The translations under genes and the position numbers were made by a program. DNA of 64,000 nucleotides from Geomonas oryzae (GTDB lineage: Bacteria > Desulfobacterota > Desulfuromonadia > Geobacterales > Geobacteraceae), in the NCBI RefSeq assembly GCF_004117875.1, contig NZ_RAHW01000006.1:372001-436000 (forward strand), read 5' to 3'. Position 1 is the stretch's first letter. Each line of letters opens with the position of its first letter. The notes under the pieces are model-generated. The model did not search any database and was not told where the DNA came from. It worked only from the letters and a program-made list of their open reading frames with translations. Below are positions 1-7,839 of the stretch, in pieces.

Positions 1-2059
1 TGTAGAAGGCCTGCAGAGGGTAGCCGTAGCGCTTCTCGAAGGCGGCGGTGAGCGCGAAGGTGAAGGGGCGGTTCACGGCGTTGCCCCAGAGCGTGTGCAG
101 GATGATCTGCTGCGTCTCGGCCCCTCCGACACGGTCCCGGAACTGTTCGACCAGCATGTGATGGCGGTGGGGAAGGGGGGCGCGCGTCGCTTCCCGCTGC
201 AGCTTGAGGTACCCCTCAAGCGCCTCGGCGGCGCCGGCATCCATGAAGTGGCGCTCCATAAGCCGCGCGGCGAGTGCCGGTTTCCCGAGCTGTTCCTCGC
301 TCTGCTCCAGAAAACCGGCGATCCTCTCCGAGAGGAAAAAGTCGCGGTCCAGCTCCTCGGCGCGCCAAAACGGTATGATCTGCTGGGACTTCCGGGCCGG
401 GACCACCAGCACGGTGCTGTGTGTGATCTCGGTGATCTGCCAGACCTGTGCCCCAAGTGCGAAGGTGTCGCCGAGCCTTCTTTCCCAGACGAACTCCTCG
501 TCCAGCTCACCGATCTTCGCGCCGCTTTCTTTCAGGCGCAACTCGAAGTAGCCGCGCTCCGGGATGGTCCCCCCTTCCAGGTAGACCAGCATGGAGAGCT
601 CGGGACGCGCGGCGATGGTCTCCTCGATACGGTCAACCGTCACCCGCGGGCGCAGCTCAGGAACACGGGTGTCGGCGTATTTGCCTTCCAGCATGCCGAC
701 GACGATGTCGAACTGCCGTCTGGTCAGGTTGCGATACGGGTAGCAACTCTTCAGGAAATCGAAGAGCTCTTCCAGGTGCCATTTCTCCGGGAGGGTCATG
801 GCGAGGACGATCTGGGCGAGGAGATCGAGCGGCGCCTCGACCGGATGCAGTTCCTCGATCTCGCCGTCGGCTATGGCGCGCGCGATGACCGCGGCGCAGA
901 CGAAATCCATCCCGAAGGTGGGGAAGAGCGTCCCGCTGCTCACCTCTCCCACGCCGTGCCCTGAGCGCCCGATGCGCTGAATGGCGGAGGAAATGGAGCG
1001 CGGCGTCTGGATCAGCACGACGCTGTCGAGCCGCCCTATGTCGATGCCCAGTTCAAGGGAGTTGGTGGCGACGATCGCCTTGAGTTCGCCTCTTTTCAGC
1101 CGCTCTTCCACGGCGAGCCGGATTTCCCGCGAGAGGGAGCCGTGGTGCGAGTAGGCGAGTTCCTCGCCGGAGAGCTCGTTGATGAGCCGGGTGACCTTTT
1201 CCGTGGTCCTGCGGCTGTTCGCGAAGAAAAGCGTCGAGCGGTGCCGGGCGATGATGTCGATGAAGCTCTCCCCGAGCGCGGGCCAGAACTCTTCCTCGGC
1301 CGGGCCGTGTACCGCGTTCGGTGCACTGATCCCGATGCTGAAGCGTTTTTCCTGCTCTCCGCGCACCAGTGCCACCGGGCGCGGCTGGTAGCGCTCTCCC
1401 ACCTGCCGGAATCCGCCCACGAAGGCGGCCACCGTTTCCAGGGGGCGCACCGTTGCGGAAAGTGCGATGCGCTGGAACTCGCCGCTCAAAAGGGTCAGCC
1501 GCTCGACGGCGGTGATGAGGTGGGTGCCGCGCTTGTCACCTGCGACGGCGTGGATTTCGTCGAGGATCACCGTGGCGACGCCTGTGAGTGCGGCCCGGCT
1601 TCCCTTCGAGGTGAGGAGGATGTTGAGACTTTCCGGTGTGGTGATGAGGATCTCGGGTGGATGGCGCAGCATGCGGCGGCGCTCGGAGCCTGGGGTGTCG
1701 CCGCTTCGCGTCTGCACGCCGATGGCGGGAAAGGGCTCCCCCTCGCTTTCAAAGACCCGGCGCAACTGTTCGAGCGGTGCCAGGAGGTTGCGCCGCACGT
1801 CGTTGTTGAGCGCCTTCAGCGGCGATACGTAGATGACCCTCGTTTCCCCGGCGGACCAGGCCCCGGTGATCAGTTGGTTCAGCGCCCAGAGAAACGCGGC
1901 CAGGGTCTTGCCGCTGCCGGTCGGAGCCGTCACGAGCACGTGGCGCTCCTGGCTGATCTCGCTCCAGGCGCGCAACTGGACGTCGGTCGGTTGACCGAGG
2001 GTGTCGGCGAACCATTTCTGTACCAGGGGATGAAAGTGTCTGAGGACGGTTGAGGACAT
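1..2059 (-). CDS. lhr: Lhr-type DEAD/DEAH-box ATP-dependent helicase, 3' part outside window
   Basis: About 686 codons are visible and the C-terminus runs off the window start. Reading from the ATG at 2059 the protein begins MSSTVLRHFHPLVQKWFAD. It then shows a Q-motif-like segment (QLRAWSEI), Walker A APTGSGKT, a DEIH box, the SAT motif and motif VI IQRIGRSGHG, in the order expected of superfamily-2 helicases. Between motifs Ia and II it has YVSPLKAL and TTPESL, both typical of the 'large helicase-related' (Lhr) family, in which the helicase core is followed by WYL-like and C-terminal extensions. Family members act in DNA repair or nucleic-acid remodelling in the cytoplasm. The family's usual length is well above what is seen here, which fits the truncation. 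I see no strong Shine-Dalgarno sequence upstream. The family call is secure; the exact role is not visible from sequence. Confidence 0.9.
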   Translation of the reverse strand, partial: MSSTVLRHFHPLVQKWFADTLGQPTDVQLRAWSEISQERHVLVTAPTGSGKTLAAFLWALNQLITGAWSAGETRVIYVSPLKALNNDVRRNLLAPLEQLRRVFESEGEPFPAIGVQTRSGDTPGSERRRMLRHPPEILITTPESLNILLTSKGSRAALTGVATVILDEIHAVAGDKRGTHLITAVERLTLLSGEFQRIALSATVRPLETVAAFVGGFRQVGERYQPRPVALVRGEQEKRFSIGISAPNAVHGPAEEEFWPALGESFIDIIARHRSTLFFANSRRTTEKVTRLINELSGEELAYSHHGSLSREIRLAVEERLKRGELKAIVATNSLELGIDIGRLDSVVLIQTPRSISSAIQRIGRSGHGVGEVSSGTLFPTFGMDFVCAAVIARAIADGEIEELHPVEAPLDLLAQIVLAMTLPEKWHLEELFDFLKSCYPYRNLTRRQFDIVVGMLEGKYADTRVPELRPRVTVDRIEETIAARPELSMLVYLEGGTIPERGYFELRLKESGAKIGELDEEFVWERRLGDTFALGAQVWQITEITHSTVLVVPARKSQQIIPFWRAEELDRDFFLSERIAGFLEQSEEQLGKPALAARLMERHFMDAGAAEALEGYLKLQREATRAPLPHRHHMLVEQFRDRVGGAETQQIILHTLWGNAVNRPFTFALTAAFEKRYGYPLQAFY

Positions 2060-2243
2060 AGCTATGACTTTAGGCGAAGGTGGAGCGCTCTTCAAGTCGT
2101 TCATCTCTTTTGTGAGGCACCTGCGGGTCCTGCATGAGCGCGCGCCCGATCTATTGTCTCAAGTGAGAGGGGCTATGAGCCGAGTTTATAGAGGAAGGGA
2201 ACGAGCCGATAAACAGCAATCCTTATTGACGATCTCCTGCATG

Positions 2244-2358
2244 TCCCCCTCTCCCTCCGGGAGAGGGTGCCCGACGGGCGGGTGAGGGCGTTGCCGCGAA
2301 GTGAGGAAATTGCTGCCGCCGATGCCCTCACCCTTGCCCTCTCCCGGGGGGAGAGGGG
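2244..2358. repeat. REP-like inverted repeat pair in a 435-bp gene-free spacer
   Basis: The spacer 2060-2494 holds two GC-rich palindromic arms in opposite orientation. The left arm (2244-2289) contains CTCTCCCTCCGGGAGAGGG and ends GGGTGAGGGC. The right arm (2324-2358) begins GCCCTCACCC and contains CTCTCCCGGGGGGAGAGG. Each arm can form its own hairpin and the two arms can pair with each other. This is the typical layout of a REP doublet (REPIN), a non-autonomous element mobilised by RAYT transposases. Nothing else was recognised in the spacer apart from the ribosome binding site of the next gene. Confidence 0.7.
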
Positions 2359-2494
2359 ATGTGGACGTTGCGTGGCGCAAGGTGCTGCTCATAAAAGTTA
2401 TTTACACAGCCTGCCTCCGATGGTAATGGATGCCTCAGTATTCAATTATTTCGCGTCTCCCGGCGTTCGCCGGTAGAAGACGACGGAGGTTCGC

Positions 2495-2710
2495 ATGAAG
2501 AGACTGTTGCTCGTGACAATGCTGGTATTGGCGGCAGCCGGGTGTTCCGGGGATAAAAGCAAGGAGCTTTACGACACCGCGCAGTTCGAGGAAAAACAGA
2601 ACAACCGCGAACACGCGAAACAGCTTTACCAGGAGATCGTTGCCAAGTACCCGGAGAGTCCGGTAGCAAAACAGGCAAGCGAGCGACTTGCGGCGTTGGG
2701 TGGGAAGTAG
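2495..2710 (+). CDS. small TPR-like lipoprotein
   Basis: 71 aa. An N-terminal lipoprotein signal (MKRLLLVTMLVLAAAGC) carries a lipobox LAAAGC, so Cys17 would be the acylated residue. The rest is one helix-turn-helix unit resembling a single TPR of the BamD/YbgF type: an AKQLYQEIVAKYPESPVAKQA segment with its conserved Y-P-S spacing. The start is supported by a GGAGG 6 bases upstream. It is monocistronic as far as can be seen, with repeats upstream and a metallo-hydrolase about 95 bp downstream. One TPR unit is unusually short for an outer-membrane scaffold protein, so I only claim a small lipoprotein that probably makes protein-protein contacts at a membrane. The function is unknown. Confidence 0.75.
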   Translation: MKRLLLVTMLVLAAAGCSGDKSKELYDTAQFEEKQNNREHAKQLYQEIVAKYPESPVAKQASERLAALGGK

Positions 2711-2805
2711 CGCGGTTCAAGGGCAGAGGGAAACGACGGCCTCAGCGCCGGAATGCTTAAGAATCGGCGAGATTCCGGCGGCACGGCCAAAGAGCGGGGG
2801 TAAAA

Positions 2806-3564
2806 GTGAAACTGCGCGTTTTAGGTTGTTCCGGAGCCGAGTTCCCCGGGCACAGCCCGTCGGGTTTCCTGGTTGACGAGGGGCTGCTCCTTGATGCCGG
2901 CACCGTCGGCTCGGCACTGGAGCAGGCAGAGCAGGGGCGCATCAGGAACATCCTGGTGACCCATTCCCACCTGGACCACATCCGCAGCATCCCGCTTCTG
3001 GCCGACAATATAGTCGTTTCCGGCACGTCCCAGCGTGTCGAGGTGATCGGCACCGCGGAGGTGCTGGACGCCATCGCTTCTCACCTCATGAACGGCCTCA
3101 TCTGGCCCGACTTCACGAAGATCCCGTCGCCGCAGGCGCCCGTGCTTACCTACCGCGAGATCCGCCCCGAGGAACCGTTCACCGTCGGGGCGTACCTTGT
3201 CACCGCTTGTCGGGTGAACCACCCGGTGCCGGCGGTCGGCTACCGTATCACCCGCGACGACAGCTCGATCCTCTACACCGGCGACACCGGTCCCACCGAC
3301 CGGATCTGGGAACTGGCCGGAGAACTCGCCGCCCTCATCATCGAAGTTTCCTTCCCAAGCTCCATGGAGGAACTTGCCCTCATGACCGGCCACCTAACGC
3401 CGGCCCTCCTCGCCCGTGAGCTCGCCAAACTTTCCCGCCCGCCGCGCCGCGTCCTTATCACGCACCTGAAGCCGCAGTACGAGGAGACCATCATGGAAGA
3501 GCTGCGCGCCCTGTCGATCCCCGGGCTCGAGCTCCTGCAGGACGGCGGCAGGTACCGGCTTTGA
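2806..3564 (+). CDS. MBL-fold metallo-hydrolase, class-II cyclic-nucleotide phosphodiesterase-like
   Basis: 252 aa, GTG start at 2806. The metal-binding motif HSHLDH (His53, His55, Asp57, His58) follows the first strands. Further metal ligands fit the later NHPVPAVGYR segment, TGDTGPTD (Asp) and ITHLKPQ near the C-terminus. This order matches beta-lactamase-fold hydrolases of the class-II 3',5'-cyclic nucleotide phosphodiesterase / RNase Z group, and the N-terminal LGCSGAEFPG is typical of the PDE-II side. The likely reaction is hydrolysis of a phosphodiester, possibly cAMP, but the substrate cannot be told from sequence. It lacks a signal peptide and is presumably cytoplasmic. A strong hairpin lies between it and the convergent cytochrome gene. 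Confidence 0.8.
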   Translation: MKLRVLGCSGAEFPGHSPSGFLVDEGLLLDAGTVGSALEQAEQGRIRNILVTHSHLDHIRSIPLLADNIVVSGTSQRVEVIGTAEVLDAIASHLMNGLIWPDFTKIPSPQAPVLTYREIRPEEPFTVGAYLVTACRVNHPVPAVGYRITRDDSSILYTGDTGPTDRIWELAGELAALIIEVSFPSSMEELALMTGHLTPALLARELAKLSRPPRRVLITHLKPQYEETIMEELRALSIPGLELLQDGGRYRL

Positions 3565-3637
3565 TGCTCACACCTGTTTCAAAATACTTCAGTTTTTTGC
3601 GACGGTAAGTGATTGAGGCTGCGGGGTGTATGCGGAG

Positions 3638-3670
3638 AGCGGCGGGGAAATGACCCCGCCGCTTTTGCTT
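3638..3670 (+). terminator. rho-independent terminator between convergent genes
   Basis: A perfect 10-bp stem AGCGGCGGGG / CCCCGCCGCT with a 6-base loop (3638-3663) is followed by TTTGCTTT on the plus strand. It sits about 75 bp after the phosphodiesterase-like gene and just beyond the stop of the minus-strand cytochrome gene. The T-tract lies on the plus side only, so it serves the plus gene best. Confidence 0.75.
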
Positions 3671-3675
3671 TCGGA

Positions 3676-4080
3676 TCAGGGGAAGGTGGCGAGGATGTAC
3701 TGGCCGATCTTCTTGGCGTCGTCGTTGGAGATCATCCCCTCGTCGAATTTGGTCATGCCCGGACCGGGGTTGCGCATCACCTTCACGATATCCTCAGGTT
3801 TGGTGATCTTGCTGCGTTCCGCCATCGCCTTTGCTCCCAGGGGCTTCGCCGGGGTGATGGTGTTGCCGCCGTTTGGGTGGCAGACGGCGCAGTGCTGCTT
3901 GAAGAGCTGCTCGCCGCTGAGCCCGGTCGCTGACGGAGCGGGTTCCTTGGCGGCCGGACCAGCCGAAGTTGCCACGCTTTGCGGCGGGGTGACCTGCTCT
4001 TCGCTTTTCTTTTTGCATCCTGTTACCGCGGTGGAAACGAGTGCCAGAACTGCCAGGGTTACAACCAAACGCCTCTGCAT
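3676..4080 (-). CDS. monohaem cytochrome c lipoprotein
   Basis: 134 aa. The N-terminus is a lipoprotein signal ending VTGC (Cys22), followed by a Pro/Ala/Ser-rich linker. A single class-I cytochrome c domain follows, with the haem-binding motif CAVCH (Cys64-His68) and a probable axial Met in the NPGPGMTKFDEG segment about 45 residues later. The final helix IGQYILATFP is typical of c6/c551-type folds. It would be a membrane-anchored periplasmic or outer-membrane electron carrier, consistent with the cytochrome-rich respiration of Geobacteraceae. A strong AGGAGGT lies 5 bases before the ATG and a TATACT -10-like hexamer (complement of 4115-4120) is found upstream. The partner is unknown. Confidence 0.88.
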   Translation of the reverse strand: MQRRLVVTLAVLALVSTAVTGCKKKSEEQVTPPQSVATSAGPAAKEPAPSATGLSGEQLFKQHCAVCHPNGGNTITPAKPLGAKAMAERSKITKPEDIVKVMRNPGPGMTKFDEGMISNDDAKKIGQYILATFP

Positions 4081-4252
4081 GTGACACCTCCTGTTAGGGT
4101 TTTTTCATCCGGCGAGTATAGCAAATAAAGTGCAACCTGCTGGACCTGCCATTTCTTTTTCCGATTCAGGGTCCAAATTCTGAGAGAGGGGGGAGCGGAA
4201 GGGACTGGCACCTGGCGGAGCCTGTCCTCCTGTTCAGACGCTTGCGTATGGT

Positions 4253-4280
4253 TTGACAAAGTATTGGTAAATGTTAATCT
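4253..4280 (+). promoter_or_regulatory. sigma70-type promoter of the toxin-immunity operon
   Basis: TTGACA at 4253-4258 and TAATCT at 4275-4280 are separated by 16 bp, about 35 bp before the first ATG of the operon. An AGGAGGT at 4302-4308 follows. The -35 box is perfect and the -10 box imperfect. Confidence 0.5.
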
Positions 4281-4313
4281 AAGGCGTCCGTCGATAACCA
4301 AAGGAGGTGACCC

Positions 4314-4640
4314 ATGAAGAGAATGGTCATGCTGGTCGTTTGGGCGATTTTATGTCAGATGTCCTCCACGCTTTGGGCCGCGGATGAGATGGTTCACCGC
4401 GCCAACGGCAAATTCATTCCGGACCAGCGGGATATCGAAAGCAGCCCCACCCAAGAAGATGCCTGCGAATGCTGCCAGAAGTGCAAGGCGGCTCAGAAAC
4501 AGCCGACGAAACCGCCGACCGAGCGCGAGAAGGAAACCACGACCGGTTGCGAGGATTGCTGTCAGCGTTGCGGTCGACCGGTGCAGCCCCTTCCTGAAGA
4601 CGTTCCCCCCGAGATCATCAACAAGCCAAGACAGAAGTGA
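4314..4640 (+). CDS. secreted Cys-rich small protein, first gene of a DUF4123/lipase operon
   Basis: 108 aa, preceded by AGGAGGT at 4302-4308. A Sec-type signal peptide with a likely cut after LWA (about residue 22) is followed by a polar, Pro/Lys/Glu-rich domain. This domain carries two similar cysteine clusters, CECCQKC and CEDCCQRC, about 35 residues apart. Eight cysteines in two CxCCxxC/CxxCCxxC clusters suggest metal binding or a disulfide-linked periplasmic protein. I do not recognise a family. Its last 4 bases (GTGA) overlap the start of the DUF4123 gene, so it is translationally coupled to the adaptor, toxin and immunity genes. A role in toxin delivery, folding or self-protection is an inference from position only. 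Confidence 0.75.
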   Translation: MKRMVMLVVWAILCQMSSTLWAADEMVHRANGKFIPDQRDIESSPTQEDACECCQKCKAAQKQPTKPPTEREKETTTGCEDCCQRCGRPVQPLPEDVPPEIINKPRQK

Positions 4641-5587
4641 TAGAGCCGACCGAACTCAAGGCGATCAAGCTGCTGCTCTTCAAAGCGATGGGGACGACCG
4701 CGTTCGCCATCGTGGACGGTGCCGCACAGCCGGATCTCCTCGCCTCACTCGCCCAGCACCGTCCCGAATCTTATTGCCTCTTCCGAGGCGCGCTGGAGCC
4801 AGACATGGCTCGAGTCGCTCCTTATCTCGTTGCCCTGGAGCCAGAGGTCCCTTTCACCGACTGGGTTTTTTCGCTTTGGGGGCTGAGCCGGGCCATCTTC
4901 GGGCTCTCGTACCGTGACCTTCATTCCCTCAAAAGTCATTTGCGACGGCATGTCATGATCGAGTACGAAGACCGTGAGGTCTACTTCCGCTATTACGACC
5001 CGACGGTTCTGCGCAACTACCTTCCGACGTGTCTGGCGGTGGAACTTAGGGCGTTCTTTGGGGATGTTGAATGTTTCCTTGCCGAAGACGAGGAGCCTGG
5101 TAATGCCTGGATCTTCCGTCTTGAGGGAGCGGCCCTGGGCCAACGCTCGGTGGTTCTCAGAGAGAGTGGTCCTCTGTTAGCCGTCAACGGGCCGGTTGCG
5201 AAACGGGAACCGCGAGCCGGATCGGGTAGGCTGGCGGTACGGCCGGAGCAACTCAAGCAACTGGGAATGAGCATCTATCTGGAGCGCATGCGGCTTTATC
5301 TGAACGAGGTCTTTCCCGAGAGCAGAAAGGTTCCGAGGGCATCCCTGGAACGGATGATCACGGAGCTCACGGAACGAGCGGCCGGCTACAAACTGGTGCT
5401 GGAAACCCATGTTGCCGCATTCCTTGCCGCCGCCTGGATCCTCGGGATGGATTTTGATGAGTCTTACCCCGCCGCTAAGGAAGTGTTGCTGGACTACGAG
5501 ATGGATTGCGGGCGGAAGGTGGAGTGGTTGTGGGATTTCATCGATGCGACGGCAGTCGAGGCGGGCGACAGGGGAGCGGAACCATGA
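4637..5587 (+). CDS. DUF4123 domain protein, probable T6SS effector adaptor (Tap/TEC-like)
   Basis: 316 aa, GTG start overlapping the previous stop (GTGA). The N-terminal half (about residues 20-135) has the DUF4123 pattern: FAIVDGAAQPDLLASL, a YCLFRG segment, VPFTDWVFS, a HLRRHVMIEYED strand and YFRYYDPTVLRNYLP. DUF4123 proteins are known chaperone/adaptors that load a specific effector onto VgrG in type VI secretion. The C-terminal part (about 190-316) is helical and would be the effector-specific half. The 4-bp ATGA overlap with the lipase gene supports a cognate pair. No vgrG is adjacent, unlike the usual vgrG-DUF4123-effector order, so the carrier must be encoded elsewhere. No signal peptide; cytoplasmic. 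Confidence 0.82.
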   Translation: MIEPTELKAIKLLLFKAMGTTAFAIVDGAAQPDLLASLAQHRPESYCLFRGALEPDMARVAPYLVALEPEVPFTDWVFSLWGLSRAIFGLSYRDLHSLKSHLRRHVMIEYEDREVYFRYYDPTVLRNYLPTCLAVELRAFFGDVECFLAEDEEPGNAWIFRLEGAALGQRSVVLRESGPLLAVNGPVAKREPRAGSGRLAVRPEQLKQLGMSIYLERMRLYLNEVFPESRKVPRASLERMITELTERAAGYKLVLETHVAAFLAAAWILGMDFDESYPAAKEVLLDYEMDCGRKVEWLWDFIDATAVEAGDRGAEP

Positions 5588-6813
5588 ACGGACAAGGCGA
5601 TATCTTCTCGGAAGTCGCCCACCGTGCAGGCGATGCAGCCAGAAACGGCATGGAATTCGTCGCCCACGCGGCCAAGGCGGCAAAGGAGAAAGTGGGAGTC
5701 GCCACCAGGAAGGCGAGGACGTACGTTGCGAAGAAGATCCATCCGCAGCCGGCCGGCGCCGCCATCGAACCCTGCCCGAAGAACAAAAAGGCCGAGCGCG
5801 TCGCCGAGAGAAAGGCGCGACTGGCGGCAAGCGTGGAGCGGCTGAAAAACATGCCTGCCGGCCGTCAGCGCGATGCCCTGGCGCATGCGATCGATCGCTT
5901 CGCGCGCAACAACGTCGCCGTGGAACGCGCGCGGCTGGCGGACGATGTTTATAAGGTGGGGCAGGGGGATCCGCCGGAGGGGTGGGAGAGGGTAGGGGGC
6001 GAGGACCTGAGACTAATGGGAATGAATCAAGAAGATTTTCCACAACTAGATCGCAGATTTTCTCCAGAAAGTTATAAAGACGGTTACTTCGCTGAACTTT
6101 ACAGATCCAAACCGGATGTTTTGGGACAAGAGCAGTACGTGCTGTCCTTTCGTGGTACGCAAGGGAAAAAGGATGGAATCACTGATCTGGTCCAAGCCTT
6201 CGGAGGGGAAACGGACCATTATTCTCGCGCCATAGCAGCCGCTCGGAAGCTGAAACGCTTCTTGGGCAATAAGCTCGAGGTGACAGGTCATTCAATGGGA
6301 GGTGGAATGGCAATCGCAGCTGGACTTGTTGCCGGCATAAAAGTTTATGCGATTGACCCAGCAGGGGTACATCCGCATACGCTGGAGCGTGTCGGAGAAC
6401 GATACAATAGAGAGGTCGCCGCAAGATACGTCACGAACTACATCGCTGACGGTGAAATCCTGGATTGTATTCAAAATCCGGCAAACCAACGCGCTATTGT
6501 TGCAGGAGCGACCTTGGCGGCCCCAGCTATTGGAGGCACTATGGTGGTCGCAGGGCGTCGTGCAATGTCAGATTCCGGAACTGTCACTTATGGCTCGCCA
6601 GGTGTGATACACAAGCTTCCTATTATTGCTAACGCTGAAGACGTGCTAAATGGCAAATCAGTTCAGGGACTAACGCCTGGTCTTGCGGAGAAGCTTTCAA
6701 ACGCCATTAATCCAATACGAAAAGTGGGCTTGCATGACCCAATATATGTCATTGCTGGCCTTGAACAGCAAAAAGCTGATGACATGAATACGATTAAAAG
6801 GGAACGGCAATGA
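5584..6813 (+). CDS. class-3-like GxSxG lipase, probable T6SS phospholipase effector
   Basis: 409 aa. The ATG at 5584 was chosen because it overlaps the adaptor stop (ATGA); an in-frame start at 5506 lies inside the adaptor. The N-terminal ~130 residues are Ala/Lys/Arg-rich, helical and without a signal peptide. The C-terminal domain is a lipase: strand YVLSFRGTQ, nucleophile elbow GHSMGG (Ser237), a candidate Asp258 in the YAIDPAG segment and a candidate His384 in GLHDPIYV. An internal hydrophobic stretch (residues ~305-325) could be a membrane-active helix. Together with an upstream DUF4123 adaptor and a downstream lipoprotein this is the layout of antibacterial Tle-type phospholipases. The coding DNA shifts sharply from GC-rich to AT-rich at about 6012, where the lipase domain begins. 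Confidence 0.82.
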   Translation: MNGQGDIFSEVAHRAGDAARNGMEFVAHAAKAAKEKVGVATRKARTYVAKKIHPQPAGAAIEPCPKNKKAERVAERKARLAASVERLKNMPAGRQRDALAHAIDRFARNNVAVERARLADDVYKVGQGDPPEGWERVGGEDLRLMGMNQEDFPQLDRRFSPESYKDGYFAELYRSKPDVLGQEQYVLSFRGTQGKKDGITDLVQAFGGETDHYSRAIAAARKLKRFLGNKLEVTGHSMGGGMAIAAGLVAGIKVYAIDPAGVHPHTLERVGERYNREVAARYVTNYIADGEILDCIQNPANQRAIVAGATLAAPAIGGTMVVAGRRAMSDSGTVTYGSPGVIHKLPIIANAEDVLNGKSVQGLTPGLAEKLSNAINPIRKVGLHDPIYVIAGLEQQKADDMNTIKRERQ

Positions 6814-7556
6814 GAGTCTTGCCAGTATTTGCAATGGGAATTTCTCTTGTAACAAGCTGTGTGGGAGATAAGTCAATGCAAGAAAACGGATATTATCAGG
6901 ATTTTGCACGGCCTAAGGATGTAGAGTTGATCAAAGCTATTTCCGCAGGCGATTTAAAGGCAATCAGAACTTTGGCCGGAGAGGGGGGGGATTTGAATGC
7001 GGTGGGGAAGCATGAGAATACACCTCTACGGGTCGCGGTTAAGCTGAAGCAAAAGCAGGTGGTCAGGTTGCTGTTCCAGTTGGGAATTGACCCTAACACC
7101 ATAACACCTGGAGGTGTTGTGGCGGCAGCGGATGACGCCGTTACAGAAAAAGATCCCGATTTTCTGCGTCTTTTTCTCGAGTTCGGTTTAGACCCGAATC
7201 TGAAATGTCAGGGCATGCCGCTAATATTTTTCGCATTATCGCGCCAGAACTGGATTCAGTATGAGATGCTTCTTTCGAGTGGAGCAGACATCAACTCAAA
7301 ACTGTCTGACGGCTCGTCATTGCTACTCGACTTGGTTATGCACATGGAGTACGACCGGGCAAAAGAACTGCTGCTTAAAGGGGCGGAGTTTAGAGCTAGA
7401 AGTAGCCATGGATTTAACGTGTTGGACCAACTGGTAGATGACCAGCGCCGCCTGTGCATCGACCCCGACCTCCCCGACTGTCACAAGCGCGCCGAACTGC
7501 TTAGGCTTTTGCGGGAGCGGGGAGCGAGCGTGCCTGCAGGGTTGCCCTACATGTGA
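6810..7556 (+). CDS. ankyrin-repeat lipoprotein, probable immunity protein for the lipase
   Basis: 248 aa, ATGA overlap with the lipase stop. A short lipoprotein signal ends LVTSC (Cys17), placing the protein at the outer leaflet of the inner membrane or at the outer membrane. The body consists of about five ankyrin-type repeats, recognisable as ENTPLRVAVKLKQKQVVRLL, a degenerate FLRLFLEFGLDPN repeat, YEMLLSSGADINSK and a RAKELLLKGAEF repeat. Immunity to Tle lipases is typically given by a periplasm-facing lipoprotein encoded directly after the toxin, and this gene fits in location, anchoring and coupling. Most of it is AT-rich like the toxin domain, but the last ~120 bp return to the GC-rich style of the flanks. 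Confidence 0.78.
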   Translation: MRVLPVFAMGISLVTSCVGDKSMQENGYYQDFARPKDVELIKAISAGDLKAIRTLAGEGGDLNAVGKHENTPLRVAVKLKQKQVVRLLFQLGIDPNTITPGGVVAAADDAVTEKDPDFLRLFLEFGLDPNLKCQGMPLIFFALSRQNWIQYEMLLSSGADINSKLSDGSSLLLDLVMHMEYDRAKELLLKGAEFRARSSHGFNVLDQLVDDQRRLCIDPDLPDCHKRAELLRLLRERGASVPAGLPYM

Positions 7557-7587
7557 TTACCGCTGTTTTCCACTGCAAAAAGCAAAT

Positions 7588-7621
7588 CCCCCCCGTCCCC
7601 CCTTCGCAAAGGGGGGAGCGC
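7588..7621. repeat. REP-like hairpin in fur upstream spacer
   Basis: Within the 283-bp spacer 7557-7839 there is a palindrome with arms CCCCCCTT and AAGGGGGG around TCGCA. The same style of arm (CCCTCCTTGGCGAAAGGGAG) recurs near 57679. No T-tract follows, so it looks like a REP-type element rather than a terminator. The rest of the spacer up to the fur promoter shows nothing recognisable. Confidence 0.5.
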
Positions 7622-7784
7622 TAGCTCACCTGCAACGCTTCGTGGAGACACCTACCGTCATTCCCCGAATATTCCAGGATGAACTCTACAACGGTGGGAG
7701 GACACAGTTGGTCCATCGAGGGAGCACGCAACTAGCTCCCTGTGACATATTCTCTACCCCTTCACTCAATCCAACAAAAAATCA

Positions 7785-7813
7785 TTGACAGTGACACGGC
7801 TCGTCGTTATCAT
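7785..7813 (+). promoter_or_regulatory. sigma70 promoter of fur
   Basis: A perfect -35 TTGACA (7785-7790) and a 5-of-6 match -10 TATCAT (7808-7813) are separated by the optimal 17 bp, and lie 27 bp before the fur start codon. Confidence 0.7.
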
Positions 7814-7839
7814 GACATCCACTTTCAATTGGGGTCCTC

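Noticed and set aside
95..964. Long plus-strand reading frames over 95-2053
   Set aside because: They are antisense to the lhr helicase, whose minus-strand frame carries Walker A, DEIH, SAT and motif VI; the plus frames have no recognisable motif.
4059..4301. Minus-strand frame of 80 codons upstream of the cytochrome gene
   Set aside because: It covers the promoters of both divergent genes, overlaps the cytochrome start and has no Shine-Dalgarno or family features.
5506..5583. N-terminal extension of the lipase gene
   Set aside because: It lies inside the DUF4123 gene; the ATGA overlap at 5584 is the natural start and matches the other junctions of the operon.
4637..7556. Complete type VI secretion cluster
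   Set aside because: Only cargo-type genes are present; no tss, vgrG, hcp or PAAR genes were found anywhere in the window.
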